Below are positions 7,552-16,918 of a stretch of 64,000 bases of DNA, one piece after another. Origin of the DNA: Amaricoccus sp. GTDB taxonomy: Bacteria > Pseudomonadota > Alphaproteobacteria > Rhodobacterales > Rhodobacteraceae. Numbering within the stretch: the first letter of the stretch is position 1; each line of letters opens with the position of its first letter. Under the pieces are notes generated by a model. The model ran no database searches. It was not told where the DNA came from and saw only the letters and a list, made by a program, of their open reading frames with translations. A program made the translations under genes and the position numbers. Location: the NCBI RefSeq assembly GCF_017993425.1, contig NZ_JAGOMQ010000017.1:1-64000 (forward strand), in the 5' to 3' direction.

Positions 7552-8670
7552 TCAGACCCGCATCGGCATCACGACGTAGACGGCGCTCTCGTCGTTGCCC
7601 TCGCGCATCAGCGTCGGGTCGCCGGCCGAGTTGAACAGGAAGACCGCGTTCTCGCGGTCGACCTGGCCGGCGATCTCGAGGAGGTACTTGGCGTTGAAGC
7701 CGATCTCCAGCCGCTCGTCGGCATAGGCGACGGCCAGCTCCTCGTCCGCCGCGCCGCTGTCGGGGGCGTTGACCGAGAGGACGAGCCGGTCGTCCTCCAG
7801 CGCCATCTTGACCGCGCGGCTGCGCTCGGAGCTGACGGTGGCGACGCGGTCGACCGCCTGGGCGAACTCGGCGGCGTCGACCTCGAGCCGCTTGGCGTTG
7901 GCGGTCGGGATGACGCGGGCATAGTCGGGGAAGGTGCCGTCGATCACCTTCGACGTAAGGGTCACCTCGGGCGTGGCGAAGCGGATCTTGGTCTCGGAGA
8001 CGGAGACGGCGATCTGCGCCTCGTCGTCGTCGAGGAGCTTGCGGAGCTCGCCCACGGTCTTGCGCGGCACGATGACCCCGGGCACGTCGGCCGCGCCCTC
8101 CGGCAGCGCCGCGTCGATGCGGGCGAGCCGGTGGCCGTCGGTGGCCACGCAGCGCAGCACCGGGCCGTCGGCCCCCTTGGCGGCGTGGAGGTAGACGCCG
8201 TTGAGGTAGTAGCGGGTCTCCTCGGTCGAGATCGCGAACTTCGCCTTGTCGAAGAGCCGGCGCAGCACCGGGGCGGGGCAGGCGAAGCTCGTCTGGTACT
8301 CGGCGCTCGCCATGAGCGGGAAGTCCTCGCGCGGCAGCGTCGCGAGCGAGAAATGCGAGCGCCCGGCGCGCACCTCGAGCCGGCCGGCGAGGCCGTCGTC
8401 GTGCAGCTCGACCATGGCGCCGTCGGGGAGCTTGCGGACGATCTCGTGGAGGGTGTGCGCCGAGACGGTGGTCGCGCCGGCGCGGGCGACCATGGCGGGG
8501 GCGCGCTCGACGACCTCGATGTCGAGGTCGGTGGCGCGGAAGCTCACCTGGTCGCCCTCGGCCTCGATCAGCACGTTGCCGAGGATCGGGATGGTGTTGC
8601 GCCGCTCGACCACCGATTGCGCGCGGCTCATCGCCTTCAGGAGGGCGTTGCGCTCGAGGCTCAGTTTCAT
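7552..8670 (-). CDS. dnaN: DNA polymerase III beta sliding clamp
   Basis: The 372-aa protein is full length for the clamp. It shows the N-terminal MKLSLERNALLKAMSRAQ and the conserved IPILGNVLIEA segment of domain 1. The central ETRYYLNGVYLH and the C-terminal end VYVVMPMRV (family MPMR-(L/V) ending) contribute to the partner-binding cleft. It encircles DNA as a dimer and tethers Pol III. It is followed closely by recF. Upstream it is separated from dnaA by about 750 bp that hold a gene on the opposite strand, which is unusual. Confidence 0.98.
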   Translation of the reverse strand: MKLSLERNALLKAMSRAQSVVERRNTIPILGNVLIEAEGDQVSFRATDLDIEVVERAPAMVARAGATTVSAHTLHEIVRKLPDGAMVELHDDGLAGRLEVRAGRSHFSLATLPREDFPLMASAEYQTSFACPAPVLRRLFDKAKFAISTEETRYYLNGVYLHAAKGADGPVLRCVATDGHRLARIDAALPEGAADVPGVIVPRKTVGELRKLLDDDEAQIAVSVSETKIRFATPEVTLTSKVIDGTFPDYARVIPTANAKRLEVDAAEFAQAVDRVATVSSERSRAVKMALEDDRLVLSVNAPDSGAADEELAVAYADERLEIGFNAKYLLEIAGQVDRENAVFLFNSAGDPTLMREGNDESAVYVVMPMRV

Positions 8671-8868
8671 GGGCTCACCCGTCAGCGAGAAGCGGCCCGC
8701 GGTTCCGTTCCGGTCGCGCGGGCCGTGACGTTAGCGAATTGCCCGGAAAGGGCAAGGGGCCGACCGGCGCGGATCGGGGCGCGGATGGCGGCGGCCGGCT
8801 TCATTGACCGGAATCGGGGCATGTGAGCTGATTGCGCATTTCCGGACCTCATTCTGCGGGAGACGCCC

Positions 8869-9423
8869 ATGCATGCCATCCAGCCCATCCTCGTCGCGCT
8901 CCTCTGCGCCGCAGGACCGGCCGCGGCCGCGACGCTCGACTTCCACACCGCCTCGGGCCGGGGCGACGGCTACGTCGTCGACACGTCCAATCCGGCCGCG
9001 AGCCTGCCCTTCTCCTTCGTGATGGTCGGCAACGACCGCGAGACGGAGGCGATCGAGATCACCCGCTACTTCGCCACGGCCGGAGCGCGCGCCCTGCGGG
9101 TCTCCGGCGAGTACGCGTTCCTGAGCAAGGAATACGCCTCCGATCTGGAGATGTTCGGGTATTTCAACGGCGCGGACTACCGGCCGCTGACCACGATCGA
9201 CTACGGGATCCGGACCCAGACCGGGGCCTTCGCCTTCCTCGTCCGGCCGAACGCCACGTTCGGCTGGTACGAGCAGTCGGTCTATGGCGGGGACGGCGGG
9301 GCCGTGGTCACCGTGGGCGCCTCGATCGTGCCCGTGCCGCTGCCGGGGGCGCTCTGGGCGGCGCTCGCCGGGCTCGGCGCGCTGGCCGCAGCGGCGCGGC
9401 CGTGGCGGCCCGGGCGCGCCTAG
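8869..9423 (+). CDS. VPLPA-CTERM-type exported protein
   Basis: The 184-aa protein has a signal peptide (residues 1-20, cleavage after AAAA) and a beta-rich middle without recognised domain. Its C-terminus is a sorting signal of the VPLPA-CTERM kind: VPVPLPG (about 152-158), a hydrophobic helix, then a basic tail (RPWRPGRA). Such proteins are exported and processed by an exosortase-like system. The gene lies between dnaA and dnaN on the other strand. Its stop TAG shares the bases CTAG with the dnaA stop, so the two are fully convergent. A second protein of this class is at 35.9 kb. Confidence 0.75.
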   Translation: MHAIQPILVALLCAAGPAAAATLDFHTASGRGDGYVVDTSNPAASLPFSFVMVGNDRETEAIEITRYFATAGARALRVSGEYAFLSKEYASDLEMFGYFNGADYRPLTTIDYGIRTQTGAFAFLVRPNATFGWYEQSVYGGDGGAVVTVGASIVPVPLPGALWAALAGLGALAAAARPWRPGRA

Positions 9424-10811
9424 GCCTCCAGCATCCGGCGCAGGAGCTCGACGTCCTCGGCGATCTGGCTGTCGCTCTGGCGCAGCTCCTCGATCTTCCT
9501 CACCGCGTGGATCACCGTGGTGTGGTCGCGCCCGCCGAAGCGGCGGCCGATGTCGGGGAGCGACTTCGAGGTCAGCGTCTTGGCGAGGTACATCGCCACC
9601 TGCCGCGGCCGCGCCACCGCCCGCGCCCGCCGGGCGGAGAGCAGGTCGGCCATGCGCAGGTTGTAGTGGTCGGCGACCTTGCGCAGGATCTCGTCGATGG
9701 TGACCTTGCGCTCCGAGGCGCGCAGGATGTCGGCGAGGCATTCCTGGGTCATGTCGAGGTCGATCCGCCGCCCCACCAGCGAGGCGAAGGCGAAGAGGCG
9801 GTTGAGCGCGCCTTCGAGCACGCGGACGTTGGAGCTGATGCGCTGGGCGAGGAACTCCATCACCCCCGGGCCGATCGCCACGCCGGGATGCTCGGCGAGC
9901 TGCGCCTCGGCCTTGGACTGGAGGATCCCGAGGCGCAGCTCGTAGTCGGTCGGGTGCAGGTCGACGACGAGGCCCCATTGCAGCCGCGACTTGATCCGCT
10001 CCTCGAGCCCGTCGATCTCGCCGGGCGCGCGGTCGGCGGAGATGACGATCTGCTTGTGCTGGTCGATCAGCGCGTTGAAGGTGTGGAAGAACTCCTCCTG
10101 GGTCGAGTCCTTGCCGGAGATGAACTGCACGTCGTCGACCATCAGCATGTCGACGGAGCGGAACAGCTCCTTGAACCCGTGCATCTCCTTGAAGCGCAAG
10201 GCGGAGATGAAGCGGTACATGAACTGCTCGGCGGAGAGGTAGAGCACCCGCGCCGTCGGGTCGGCGTTGCGGACCTCCCAGGCGATGGCGTGCATCAGGT
10301 GGGTCTTGCCGAGGCCGACGCCGCCGTAGAGGAACAGCGGGTTGAAGCTCACCTGCCCGCGCTCGGCCACCCGCCGCGCCGCGGCATGGGCGAGCTCGTT
10401 CGGCTTGCCGACCACGAAGCTGTCGAAGGTGAAGCGCGCGTCGATCGGCGAGGTCGGCAGCTCGACGTCGCCGCCGGGATCGGCGGCGCGCGACTCGGCC
10501 GGGGGGGCCGACGGGGCGGCGGGACGCTTCGGCGTCGCGGGCCGCCCCGCGTCGGCGGCGGGCGCCACGCCGAACTCGAGGCGGGCGACCGCCTCGCCCT
10601 CCTGGAGCAGCAGCTGGCGGATCGTCTCGCCGTAGTTGCGCAGCACCCAGGTGCCGATGAAGCCGGTCGGGGCCTCGAACCGGCCGACGCCCTGGTCGGA
10701 GCCGAGATAGACCAGCGGCTCGATCCAGTTCCGGCAGGCGTCGGGTCCGAGCTGGGCGCCGAGTCGGCCGCGCAGCCGGTCCCATGTGTCGCCCGGCGTT
10801 CCGTCGCTCAT
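9420..10811 (-). CDS. dnaA: Chromosomal replication initiator DnaA
   Basis: The initiator has 463 aa from ATG 10811 (MSDGTPGDTWDRL). An in-frame GTG at 10832 would add 7 residues; neither start has a convincing ribosome site. Domain I covers the first 80 residues. The AAA+ domain has Walker A GGVGLGKTHLMHA and Walker B MLMVDDVQFISGK. Domain IV carries the DNA-binding signature GRDHTTVIHAVRKIE near the C-terminus. It should bind DnaA boxes at oriC and melt the origin. It is transcribed away from rpsT, with about 460 bp between them. Confidence 0.97.
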   Translation of the reverse strand: MSDGTPGDTWDRLRGRLGAQLGPDACRNWIEPLVYLGSDQGVGRFEAPTGFIGTWVLRNYGETIRQLLLQEGEAVARLEFGVAPAADAGRPATPKRPAAPSAPPAESRAADPGGDVELPTSPIDARFTFDSFVVGKPNELAHAAARRVAERGQVSFNPLFLYGGVGLGKTHLMHAIAWEVRNADPTARVLYLSAEQFMYRFISALRFKEMHGFKELFRSVDMLMVDDVQFISGKDSTQEEFFHTFNALIDQHKQIVISADRAPGEIDGLEERIKSRLQWGLVVDLHPTDYELRLGILQSKAEAQLAEHPGVAIGPGVMEFLAQRISSNVRVLEGALNRLFAFASLVGRRIDLDMTQECLADILRASERKVTIDEILRKVADHYNLRMADLLSARRARAVARPRQVAMYLAKTLTSKSLPDIGRRFGGRDHTTVIHAVRKIEELRQSDSQIAEDVELLRRMLEA

Positions 10812-10832
10812 GTGGGCCACGGCGGGAATCAC

Positions 10833-11273
10833 GGCCAGACCGGGCGGAGGTCGTCAGCACACCAGGACGCGTATCCTATCCCAGCAACGTCCGACATCCG
10901 CCACTCTCCTCGTCCCTGTCGGTCCTGTTGACCGGACCATATGCCGACTCGCAAGGTCGGCGACTATAAGCGACAAGCCCATCGCGCCTTAAGCTACGAA
11001 GCGCCGCTATCGCACCAGAATCGTTCGGGAATGATCACGACACGGTCTGCCTTCTTCATTGGCTCGTCAAAGCCTGCACTGCCTTATTTGTTGCGCGGTG
11101 CTTCGCGAGGCTGCGTCGCGAGATTCGAACCGTCACGCCAGACCATAGCGAAGGGCGGCTGGCCGAACAACCGGACCGAAGGCGGAACATGTCCGGCGCC
11201 CCCCGAAACGCAAGAACGCGCCGAAGCCGGCGCGTTCTGTCGGAAGGTCGGACCCGCCTTGGCGGGGGGACGA
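10833..11273. other. dnaA upstream region between rpsT and dnaA
   Basis: This gene-free stretch of about 440 bp is noticeably less GC-rich than its surroundings. It must hold the dnaA promoter. I looked for perfect DnaA boxes (TTATCCACA or its complement) and saw none, so I cannot call it an origin. A hairpin that fits an rpsT terminator lies at its right end. Confidence 0.5.
11213..11238 (-). terminator. Probable terminator after rpsT
   Basis: A perfect 10-bp stem (AGAACGCGCC / GGCGCGTTCT) with a 6-nt loop sits about 35 nt after the rpsT stop. On the minus strand it is followed by TTGCGTTTC, a weak T-rich tract. Confidence 0.6.
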
Positions 11274-11540
11274 TCAGGCCTGGAGCGCCTTCACCCTGCC
11301 GGCGAGGCGGGAGATCTTGCGCGAGGCGGTGTTGCGGTGGGTCACGCCCTTGCTCACGCCGCGCATGATCTCCGGCTGGGCGACCTTGAGCGCCTCGGCG
11401 GCCGCCGAGAAGTCGCCGGTGGAGATCGCCTCCTCGACCTTGCGGATGAAGGTGCGGATGCGCGAGCGGCGCGCACGGTTGACGGCGGTGCGGCGCTCGG
11501 TCTGGCGCGCGCGCTTCTTGGAGGACGGCGAGTTTGCCAT
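11274..11540 (-). CDS. rpsT: 30S ribosomal protein S20
   Basis: The 88-aa basic protein begins [17 protein letters not shown] and contains the typical S20 stretches [14 protein letters not shown] and [18 protein letters not shown]. It binds 16S rRNA in the small subunit body. Location next to dnaA is the standard arrangement in Rhodobacterales. A hairpin terminator follows. Confidence 0.98.
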   Translation of the reverse strand: MANSPSSKKRARQTERRTAVNRARRSRIRTFIRKVEEAISTGDFSAAAEALKVAQPEIMRGVSKGVTHRNTASRKISRLAGRVKALQA

Positions 11541-11656
11541 GTCGTTTCTTGTCCGGTCCGTATCATCGCGGGAAATCAGGCGCGGTCCCTACGCGCTCGC
11601 GGCGCCCGAGTCAACCGCCGCCCTGCCCGCGCCTGCGAAGCCGCGGCGGCGGCGCC

Positions 11657-12433
11657 TCACCTGCCGCGGAACTGCGGGCTGCGCTTCTCGACGAAGGCGG
11701 CCATGCCCTCGGCCTTGTCCTCGGTGGAGAAGAGCGCGTCGAAGAGCCGCCGCTCGAAGAGCAGCCCCTCGCGCAGCGTGGTCTCGAGGCTGCGGTTGAC
11801 CGCCTCCTTGGTCGCCATGACGGCGAGCGGCGCCTTGGCGGCGATCTTGGCGGCCGTCTCCTGCGCGTCGCGCAGGAGATCCTTCGCCGGCACGACCCGA
11901 CTGGCGAGCCCGGCGCGCTCGGCCTCGTCGGCGTCCATGAAGCGCCCCGTGAGGCACATCTCCATCGCCTTCGACTTGCCGACGAGCCGGGCGAGCCGCT
12001 GGCTGCCGCCCATGCCCGGGATCACCCCGAGGTTGATCTCGGGCTGGCCGAACTTCGCGGTGTCGGCGGCGATGATGAAGTCGAGCATCATGGCGAGCTC
12101 GCAGCCGCCGCCGAGGCAGTAGCCGGCGACCGCGGCGATGATCGGCTTTCGCACCCGGCCGATCGCCTCGGTCGGGGCGGTGAAGTAGTCGACCGCATAC
12201 ATCTCGGCGAAGCCCTTGGCCGACATCTCCTTGATGTCCGCGCCGGCGGCGAAGGCCTTCTCCGAGCCGGTCACCACCATGGCGCCGACGCTGCGGTCGG
12301 CGTCGAGGGCGCCGAGCGCGGCGGCGAGCTCGTCGAGCACCTGGGCGTTGAGCGCATTGAGCGCCTGCGGCCGGTTCAGCGTGACCGTGCCGACCCCGTC
12401 CGCGACCTCCACGACGATGGTCTCGTAGGCCAT
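11657..12433 (-). CDS. Enoyl-CoA hydratase
   Basis: The 258-aa crotonase-fold enzyme hydrates trans-2-enoyl-CoA in fatty-acid beta-oxidation. The oxyanion-hole segments are [11 protein letters not shown] and [13 protein letters not shown], and the catalytic Glu residues are expected in GGCELAM and in [14 protein letters not shown]. The start is set at ATG 12433, six bases after GGAGG; the ATG two codons upstream has no spacing from that site. Position between rpsT and mutM is conserved in the order. Confidence 0.95.
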   Translation of the reverse strand: MAYETIVVEVADGVGTVTLNRPQALNALNAQVLDELAAALGALDADRSVGAMVVTGSEKAFAAGADIKEMSAKGFAEMYAVDYFTAPTEAIGRVRKPIIAAVAGYCLGGGCELAMMLDFIIAADTAKFGQPEINLGVIPGMGGSQRLARLVGKSKAMEMCLTGRFMDADEAERAGLASRVVPAKDLLRDAQETAAKIAAKAPLAVMATKEAVNRSLETTLREGLLFERRLFDALFSTEDKAEGMAAFVEKRSPQFRGR

Positions 12434-12489
12434 GCGCATCCTCCCCCGCTCGCTTTGCGCGGCCAGCAATAGCATCGCGCGGGGCGGGT

Positions 12490-13086
12490 TCAACCCTGCG
12501 GGGTGGGCTCCGGGTCCGGGTCGGGCTCGGGATCCGGCCAGAGCGCCGCGAGCGGGAAGGCGTGGCTGGCGAACGGCGCGGCCCGCACGTCCTCGCCGTC
12601 CTGCACCGCGGCGACGAGCGTCCAGAAGCCCTCGGCGAGGGCGAAGGCCTCGAGCGTGCGGGCGTCCGGGTCGACGAGCCACAGATGCCCGACCCCGTTC
12701 GCGCCGTAGATCGTCCGCTTCTCCGTCAGGTCGAACCGCCGCGTCCCCGGCGAGACGATCTCGCAGGCCCAGTCGGGCGCGAGGGTGAAAAACGGCGCGT
12801 CCGGATAGGCCGGCATCCGCTCCAGCCGCCACCCCGCCAGGTCGGGGACGACAATGTCCGGCCCGAGGTGAAGCTCCGGCTCGATGGCGAGCTGCCAGCC
12901 TCCGGGTTGGCCGAAGAACGGCCCGTCGAGCTGCCCGGCCATGCGGAAGCTCGCGCGCGCATGGCGCATCGGCGGCCGGGGGTGCAGGTGCAGGAGGCCG
13001 TTCGCCACCTCCGCGACCATGTGCGGGGGCGCATCGAGGACGTCCCGATAGGTCGCGGCGCGGGCGGGACCGGAATGCGCGGTCAT
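12490..13086 (-). CDS. Uma2-family (DUF820) PD-(D/E)XK-like protein
   Basis: The 198-aa protein shows the Uma2 pattern: [14 protein letters not shown] near the start, a central [12 protein letters not shown], then [17 protein letters not shown] and [10 protein letters not shown]. Family members have a restriction-endonuclease-like core and are abundant in cyanobacteria and sporadic elsewhere; no role is established. The C-terminal tail is a [10 protein letters not shown] repeat. Relatives usually have mutM directly beside enoyl-CoA hydratase, so this gene looks like an insertion into a conserved block. Confidence 0.8.
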   Translation of the reverse strand: MTAHSGPARAATYRDVLDAPPHMVAEVANGLLHLHPRPPMRHARASFRMAGQLDGPFFGQPGGWQLAIEPELHLGPDIVVPDLAGWRLERMPAYPDAPFFTLAPDWACEIVSPGTRRFDLTEKRTIYGANGVGHLWLVDPDARTLEAFALAEGFWTLVAAVQDGEDVRAAPFASHAFPLAALWPDPEPDPDPEPTPQG

Positions 13087-13117
13087 GCCGTCACCCTAGC
13101 CCTTCCCCGGCCCGCTG

Positions 13118-13963
13118 TCACCGCTGGCAGGCGGGGCAGAAGAAGCTCGAGCGGCCCGACTGGACCACCCGGGCGATCTCGCCGCCGCAGCGGCGGCAGG
13201 GCTCGCCCTCGCGGCCGTAGACGGCGAAGCTGTGCTGGAAGTAGCCGAGCTCGCCGTCCGGCTGGCGATGGTCGCGCAGCGACGAGCCGCCGGCCTCGAT
13301 CGCCTCGGCGAGGACGGCGCGGATGGCGGCGACCAGCCGCTCGGCCTCCTCGGCGGTCACCTCGCCGGCGAGGCGCAGCGGCGACACCCCCGCCCGCCAC
13401 AGCGCCTCGCAGACATAGATGTTGCCGAGCCCCGCCACGGCGCGCTGGTCGAGGAGCACCGCCTTCACCGGCGCGAACCGGCCCGCCATCAGCCCCGCCA
13501 GCACGCGGGCGTCGAAGGCGTTGCCGAGCGGCTCCGGCCCGAGCCCGGCGAGGAGGCGGTGCGCCTCGACCTGCGCCGTCGGCGCGAGGTCCATGGCGCC
13601 GAAGCGGCGGGCGTCGTTGAAGGTCACGCGCGCCCCGCCCTCGACGTCGAGGATCACGTGGTCGTGCTTGCCCGGGGTGGCGAGATCATGATGGAAGGCG
13701 CCGAGGACCGCGCCCGAGACCAGCATCCGCCCCGACATGCCGAGATGGACGATCAGCGTCTCGCCGCGGTCGAGATCGGCGAGCAGGTATTTCGACCGCC
13801 GCCGCAGCCCGAGCACCCGCGCGCCGGTCAGCCGCGCCGCGAAGCCCTCCGGCAGCGGCCAGCGCAGGTCGGGGCGGCGGGCCTCGGCCCGGACGATCAC
13901 CCGGCCGGCCAGCACGGGCTCCAGCCCGCGGCGCACCGTCTCGACCTCGGGCAGCTCCGGCAC
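13118..13963 (-). CDS. mutM: Formamidopyrimidine-DNA glycosylase
   Basis: The 281-aa glycosylase/AP lyase removes 8-oxoguanine. It starts at GTG 13963, giving (M)[15 protein letters not shown], where Pro2 after Met removal is the Schiff-base nucleophile and Glu3 is catalytic. The helix-two-turn-helix segment [18 protein letters not shown] follows. The C-terminal zinc finger has the four Cys in CRRCGG and FFCPAC. It is divergent from ubiE with 69 bp between the two start codons, the classic arrangement. Confidence 0.97.
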   Translation of the reverse strand: MPELPEVETVRRGLEPVLAGRVIVRAEARRPDLRWPLPEGFAARLTGARVLGLRRRSKYLLADLDRGETLIVHLGMSGRMLVSGAVLGAFHHDLATPGKHDHVILDVEGGARVTFNDARRFGAMDLAPTAQVEAHRLLAGLGPEPLGNAFDARVLAGLMAGRFAPVKAVLLDQRAVAGLGNIYVCEALWRAGVSPLRLAGEVTAEEAERLVAAIRAVLAEAIEAGGSSLRDHRQPDGELGYFQHSFAVYGREGEPCRRCGGEIARVVQSGRSSFFCPACQR

Positions 13964-14032
13964 GATCCCTCCAGCGGTTGTCACCCGCGCGCCCGCGCTT
14001 ATAAGCAGGGCGACGAGCTGACCGGAAGCCCC

Positions 14033-14779
14033 ATGACCGAGCCCCGCACGACCCATTTCGGCTTCGAGACCGTGCCGGAGGACGAGAAGGCGGGCCGCGT
14101 CCACGGCGTGTTCTCCTCGGTCGCGCGCCGCTACGACCTGATGAACGACGCGATGAGCCTCGGCGTCCACCGGCTGTGGAAGGACGCGATGCTCGACTGG
14201 CTGGCGCCGCGGCCGGGGATCGCCGCGCTCGACGTCGCGGGCGGGACGGGCGACATCGCCTTCCGCCTGCTGCGCCGGGCCGCGGGCGCCCGCGTGACCG
14301 TGCTCGACCTCACCGAGGCGATGCTGGTCGAGGGCCGCGCCCGCGCCGCGGTGCTTCCCTTCGCCGACCGGCTCGACTGGGTGGTCGGGGACGCGATGCG
14401 GCTGCCCTTCCCCGACGGCGCGTTCGACGCCTACACGATCGCCTTCGGGATCCGGAACGTCACCCGGCCGGAGCAGGCGCTGGCCGAGGCGTTCCGGGTG
14501 CTGCGCCCCGGCGGCCGGCTCCTCGTGCTGGAGTTCAGCCGGGTCGCGCCGGAGGGGCTGCGGCGGCTGTACGACGCCTATTCCTTCAACGTGATCCCGC
14601 CGATGGGGCAGGCGCTCGCGGGCGACCGGGCGTCCTACCAGTACCTCGTCGAGTCGATCCGGCGCTTCCCCGACCAGGAGACCTTCGCCGGGATGATCCG
14701 CGACGCGGGCTTCGGCCAGGTCGGCTTCCGCAACCTCTCGATGGGGATCGCCGCGCTCCATTCCGGCTGGAAGCTCTGA
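14033..14779 (+). CDS. ubiE: Ubiquinone/menaquinone C-methyltransferase UbiE
   Basis: The 248-aa SAM-dependent enzyme methylates the benzoquinone ring in ubiquinone synthesis. It has the N-terminal [20 protein letters not shown], the SAM-binding motif [13 protein letters not shown], and the later family signature LLVLEFSR and IPPMGQ. The start follows GGAAGCCCC. The downstream ubiB gene begins only a few bases after its stop, suggesting one transcript. Confidence 0.97.
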   Translation: MTEPRTTHFGFETVPEDEKAGRVHGVFSSVARRYDLMNDAMSLGVHRLWKDAMLDWLAPRPGIAALDVAGGTGDIAFRLLRRAAGARVTVLDLTEAMLVEGRARAAVLPFADRLDWVVGDAMRLPFPDGAFDAYTIAFGIRNVTRPEQALAEAFRVLRPGGRLLVLEFSRVAPEGLRRLYDAYSFNVIPPMGQALAGDRASYQYLVESIRRFPDQETFAGMIRDAGFGQVGFRNLSMGIAALHSGWKL

Positions 14780-14781
14780 GG

Positions 14782-16308
14782 TTGCGCGGCCCGCACAACC
14801 TCTGGCGGCTCATCCGCACCGGCGCGACCTTCGAGCGCACCGGGGCCATGGCGCAGGCGCTCGCCGCGCTCGACGCGCCGCCGGCGATCCGGGCGGTGGC
14901 CCGCGTGCTCGGCTGGCCGTTCCAGTGGCTCGGCCTGCGCGGCGACCCGTCGCAGCCGCCGGTGCTGCGGGCGCTGACCGCGCTCGGGCCGGCCTACATC
15001 AAGTTCGGCCAACTCCTCTCCACCCGGCCGGACATCGTCGGCCCGGAGCTCGCCCGCGAGCTGACCGTGCTCCAGGACAGCCTGCCGCCCTTCCCGATGG
15101 CCGAGGCGCGCGCGGCCATCGAGCGCGAGCTCGGCCAGCCGGTCGACGCGCTCTTCGCCGAGCTCAGCCCGCCGGTGGCCGCGGCCTCGCTTGCGCAGGT
15201 CCACCGCGCGACGCTGATCGCCACCGGCCGGCCGGTGGCGATCAAGGTGCTGCGGCCCGGCATCGAGCGGGCCTTCCTGCGTGACGTCGACGCCTTCTGG
15301 CTCGCGGCGCGCATGGTGGAGGTCTTCGCCCCCTTCACCCGCCGGCTGCGGCCGCGGGCGGTGATCGCGCATTTCGAGGGCGTGGTGCAGGGCGAGCTCG
15401 ACCTGCGCATGGAGGCGGCCGCCGCGGCCGAGTTCGCCGCCGGCGCCGCCGACGACCCGGGCTTCCGGGTGCCCGCGGTGGTCTGGCCCGCCTCGGGGCG
15501 GCGGGTGCTGACGCTCGAATGGGTGGACGGCATCCCGCTCGGCGACGTGCCGGCGCTCGCGGCGAGCGGCGCCGACCTCGTGGCGCTCTCCGAGCGGATC
15601 ATCCAGACCTTCCTGACGCACGCTCTCAGGGACGGGTTCTTCCATGCCGACATGCACCAGGGGAACCTCAAGCTCGGCCCCGACGGCGCGCTGGTGGCGC
15701 TCGACTTCGGGATCATGGGGCGGATCGACCCCTATACCCGCCGCGTCTACGCCGAGATCCTGATGGGCTTCCTGCGCCGCGACTATCGCCGGGTCGCCGA
15801 GGTGCATTTCGAGGCGGGCTACGTGCCGCGCGACCGCGACATGGCGGCCTTCGCGCAGGCGCTGCGCTCGATCGGCGAGCCGATCTTCGGCCAGGACGCC
15901 ACGCAGATCTCGATGGCCCGGCTGCTCGCGCATCTCTTCGAGGTGACCGAGCGCTTCGGCATGGAGACGCGGACCGAGCTGATCCTGCTGCAACGGACCA
16001 TGGTCGTGGTCGAGGGCGTGGCGCGCAGCCTCAACCCGGCGATGAACATGTGGGAGACGGCGCGGCCCGTCGTCACCGACTACATCGCCGCGAATCTCGG
16101 GCCCCGCGCCGCGGCGCGCGACCTCGCAGCGACGGTGCGCGTGCTGTCCCGGTTCGGCCCGCAGCTGCCGCACATGGCGGAGGCGGCGCTCGTCCGGCTC
16201 AACGCCCCGCCGCCCCCGCCGGAGCGCCGGCGCTTCCCCGGTTGGGCCTACGCGCTCGCCGGGGCGGCCGTCGGCGCCGGGCTGGTCGCGCTCGGGACGC
16301 TGCTCTGA
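14782..16308 (+). CDS. ubiB: Ubiquinone biosynthesis accessory kinase-like protein UbiB
   Basis: The 508-aa protein is a UbiB/ABC1-type atypical kinase needed for ubiquinone synthesis. The start is taken as TTG 14782 ([20 protein letters not shown]), because homologues begin this way. The KxGQ motif is [16 protein letters not shown], the nucleotide loop is [13 protein letters not shown], and the kinase-like core shows [13 protein letters not shown] and LDFGIMGR. Two hydrophobic helices form the C-terminus (near 470-505), anchoring it to the membrane where the quinone biosynthetic proteins assemble. Confidence 0.95.
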   Translation: MRGPHNLWRLIRTGATFERTGAMAQALAALDAPPAIRAVARVLGWPFQWLGLRGDPSQPPVLRALTALGPAYIKFGQLLSTRPDIVGPELARELTVLQDSLPPFPMAEARAAIERELGQPVDALFAELSPPVAAASLAQVHRATLIATGRPVAIKVLRPGIERAFLRDVDAFWLAARMVEVFAPFTRRLRPRAVIAHFEGVVQGELDLRMEAAAAAEFAAGAADDPGFRVPAVVWPASGRRVLTLEWVDGIPLGDVPALAASGADLVALSERIIQTFLTHALRDGFFHADMHQGNLKLGPDGALVALDFGIMGRIDPYTRRVYAEILMGFLRRDYRRVAEVHFEAGYVPRDRDMAAFAQALRSIGEPIFGQDATQISMARLLAHLFEVTERFGMETRTELILLQRTMVVVEGVARSLNPAMNMWETARPVVTDYIAANLGPRAAARDLAATVRVLSRFGPQLPHMAEAALVRLNAPPPPPERRRFPGWAYALAGAAVGAGLVALGTLL

Positions 16309-16338
16309 CCCGATCCGCCGGGGGAAGCGCCGGCCTCG

Positions 16339-16459
16339 GGGAGCCGCAAGGGCTCCCGCTCGGCCGGCGCTGACGACCGGCCGCCTTTGCGGCCGGCCGT
16401 CCGGAGCGGCCGCAGGCGGCCGCGAGTCCTTGTTTCCTCCCCGCCCTTTGGCGGGGAGG
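16339..16459. repeat. Cluster of four strong hairpins between ubiB and the tusA-like gene
   Basis: Four separate stems are seen: GGGAGCC/GGCTCCC (16339-16357), CCGGCCGC/GCGGCCGG with CTTT loop (16377-16396), GCGGCCGC/GCGGCCGC with AG loop (16406-16423), and CCTCCCCGCC/GGCGGGGAGG with CTTT loop (16436-16459). None is followed by a T run on either strand. They occupy the space between two convergent genes. Confidence 0.7.
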
Positions 16460-16522
16460 CGCCTGCTCGATAGATTTCAAGCCAGTATGAATGCCTGAAG
16501 GGGGATTGCTGCGCCGGAGCCG

Positions 16523-16756
16523 CTAAGCGCGGCGCCGGATCAGCCAGGCCCGGCGTCGGCCGTCCAGGCGCGTCTCGGCCAGGAGCGCGTGCCCCTGCTC
16601 GGCGCAGAAATGCGGCACGTCCACCACCGCCGCCGGATCGTCCGCCAGCAGCCGCAGCACGGCCCCCGGCGGCAGCGCAAGCAGGCGCTTGCGGGCGCGC
16701 AGCACCGGCAGCGGGCAGAGGAGCCCGGTCGCGTCGATCTCGTCGTCCCATTCCAT
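16523..16756 (-). CDS. TusA-family sulfur carrier-like protein
   Basis: The protein has 77 aa from ATG 16756 (MEWDDEIDATGLLCPLPVLR). The TusA/SirA core has the CPLP motif that carries the persulfide Cys, then a beta-alpha fold ending in a basic tail. TusA proteins relay sulfur to tRNA thiolation or molybdenum cofactor; this one may have a paralogous role. Two further in-frame ATGs upstream (16783 and 16810) would give up to 95 aa. They are produced by a tandem duplication of the MEWDDGRAP-coding segment, so the true start is uncertain. Confidence 0.8.
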   Translation of the reverse strand: MEWDDEIDATGLLCPLPVLRARKRLLALPPGAVLRLLADDPAAVVDVPHFCAEQGHALLAETRLDGRRRAWLIRRRA

Positions 16757-16918
16757 GGGCGCCCGTCCGTCGTCCCATTCCATGGGCGTTTGCCCGTCGT
16801 CGCGGTCCATCGCCGCCGGCTACGCGGCCCGGCCGCCGCTGTCCACGCCAATGTGACGTGTGGCGGCGGTGACGCGCGCGCGCGCCTCGGCTAGGGTCGC
16901 GGCAAAACGCGGGGGCAC

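Noticed and set aside
11100-11160. GGTTCGAATC on the minus strand resembling a tRNA T-loop
   Set aside because: No acceptor or anticodon stem can be formed around it.
12440-12832. N-terminal extension of the enoyl-CoA hydratase frame
   Set aside because: It overlaps the Uma2 gene in another frame, has no homologous residues, and a proper ribosome site precedes ATG 12433.
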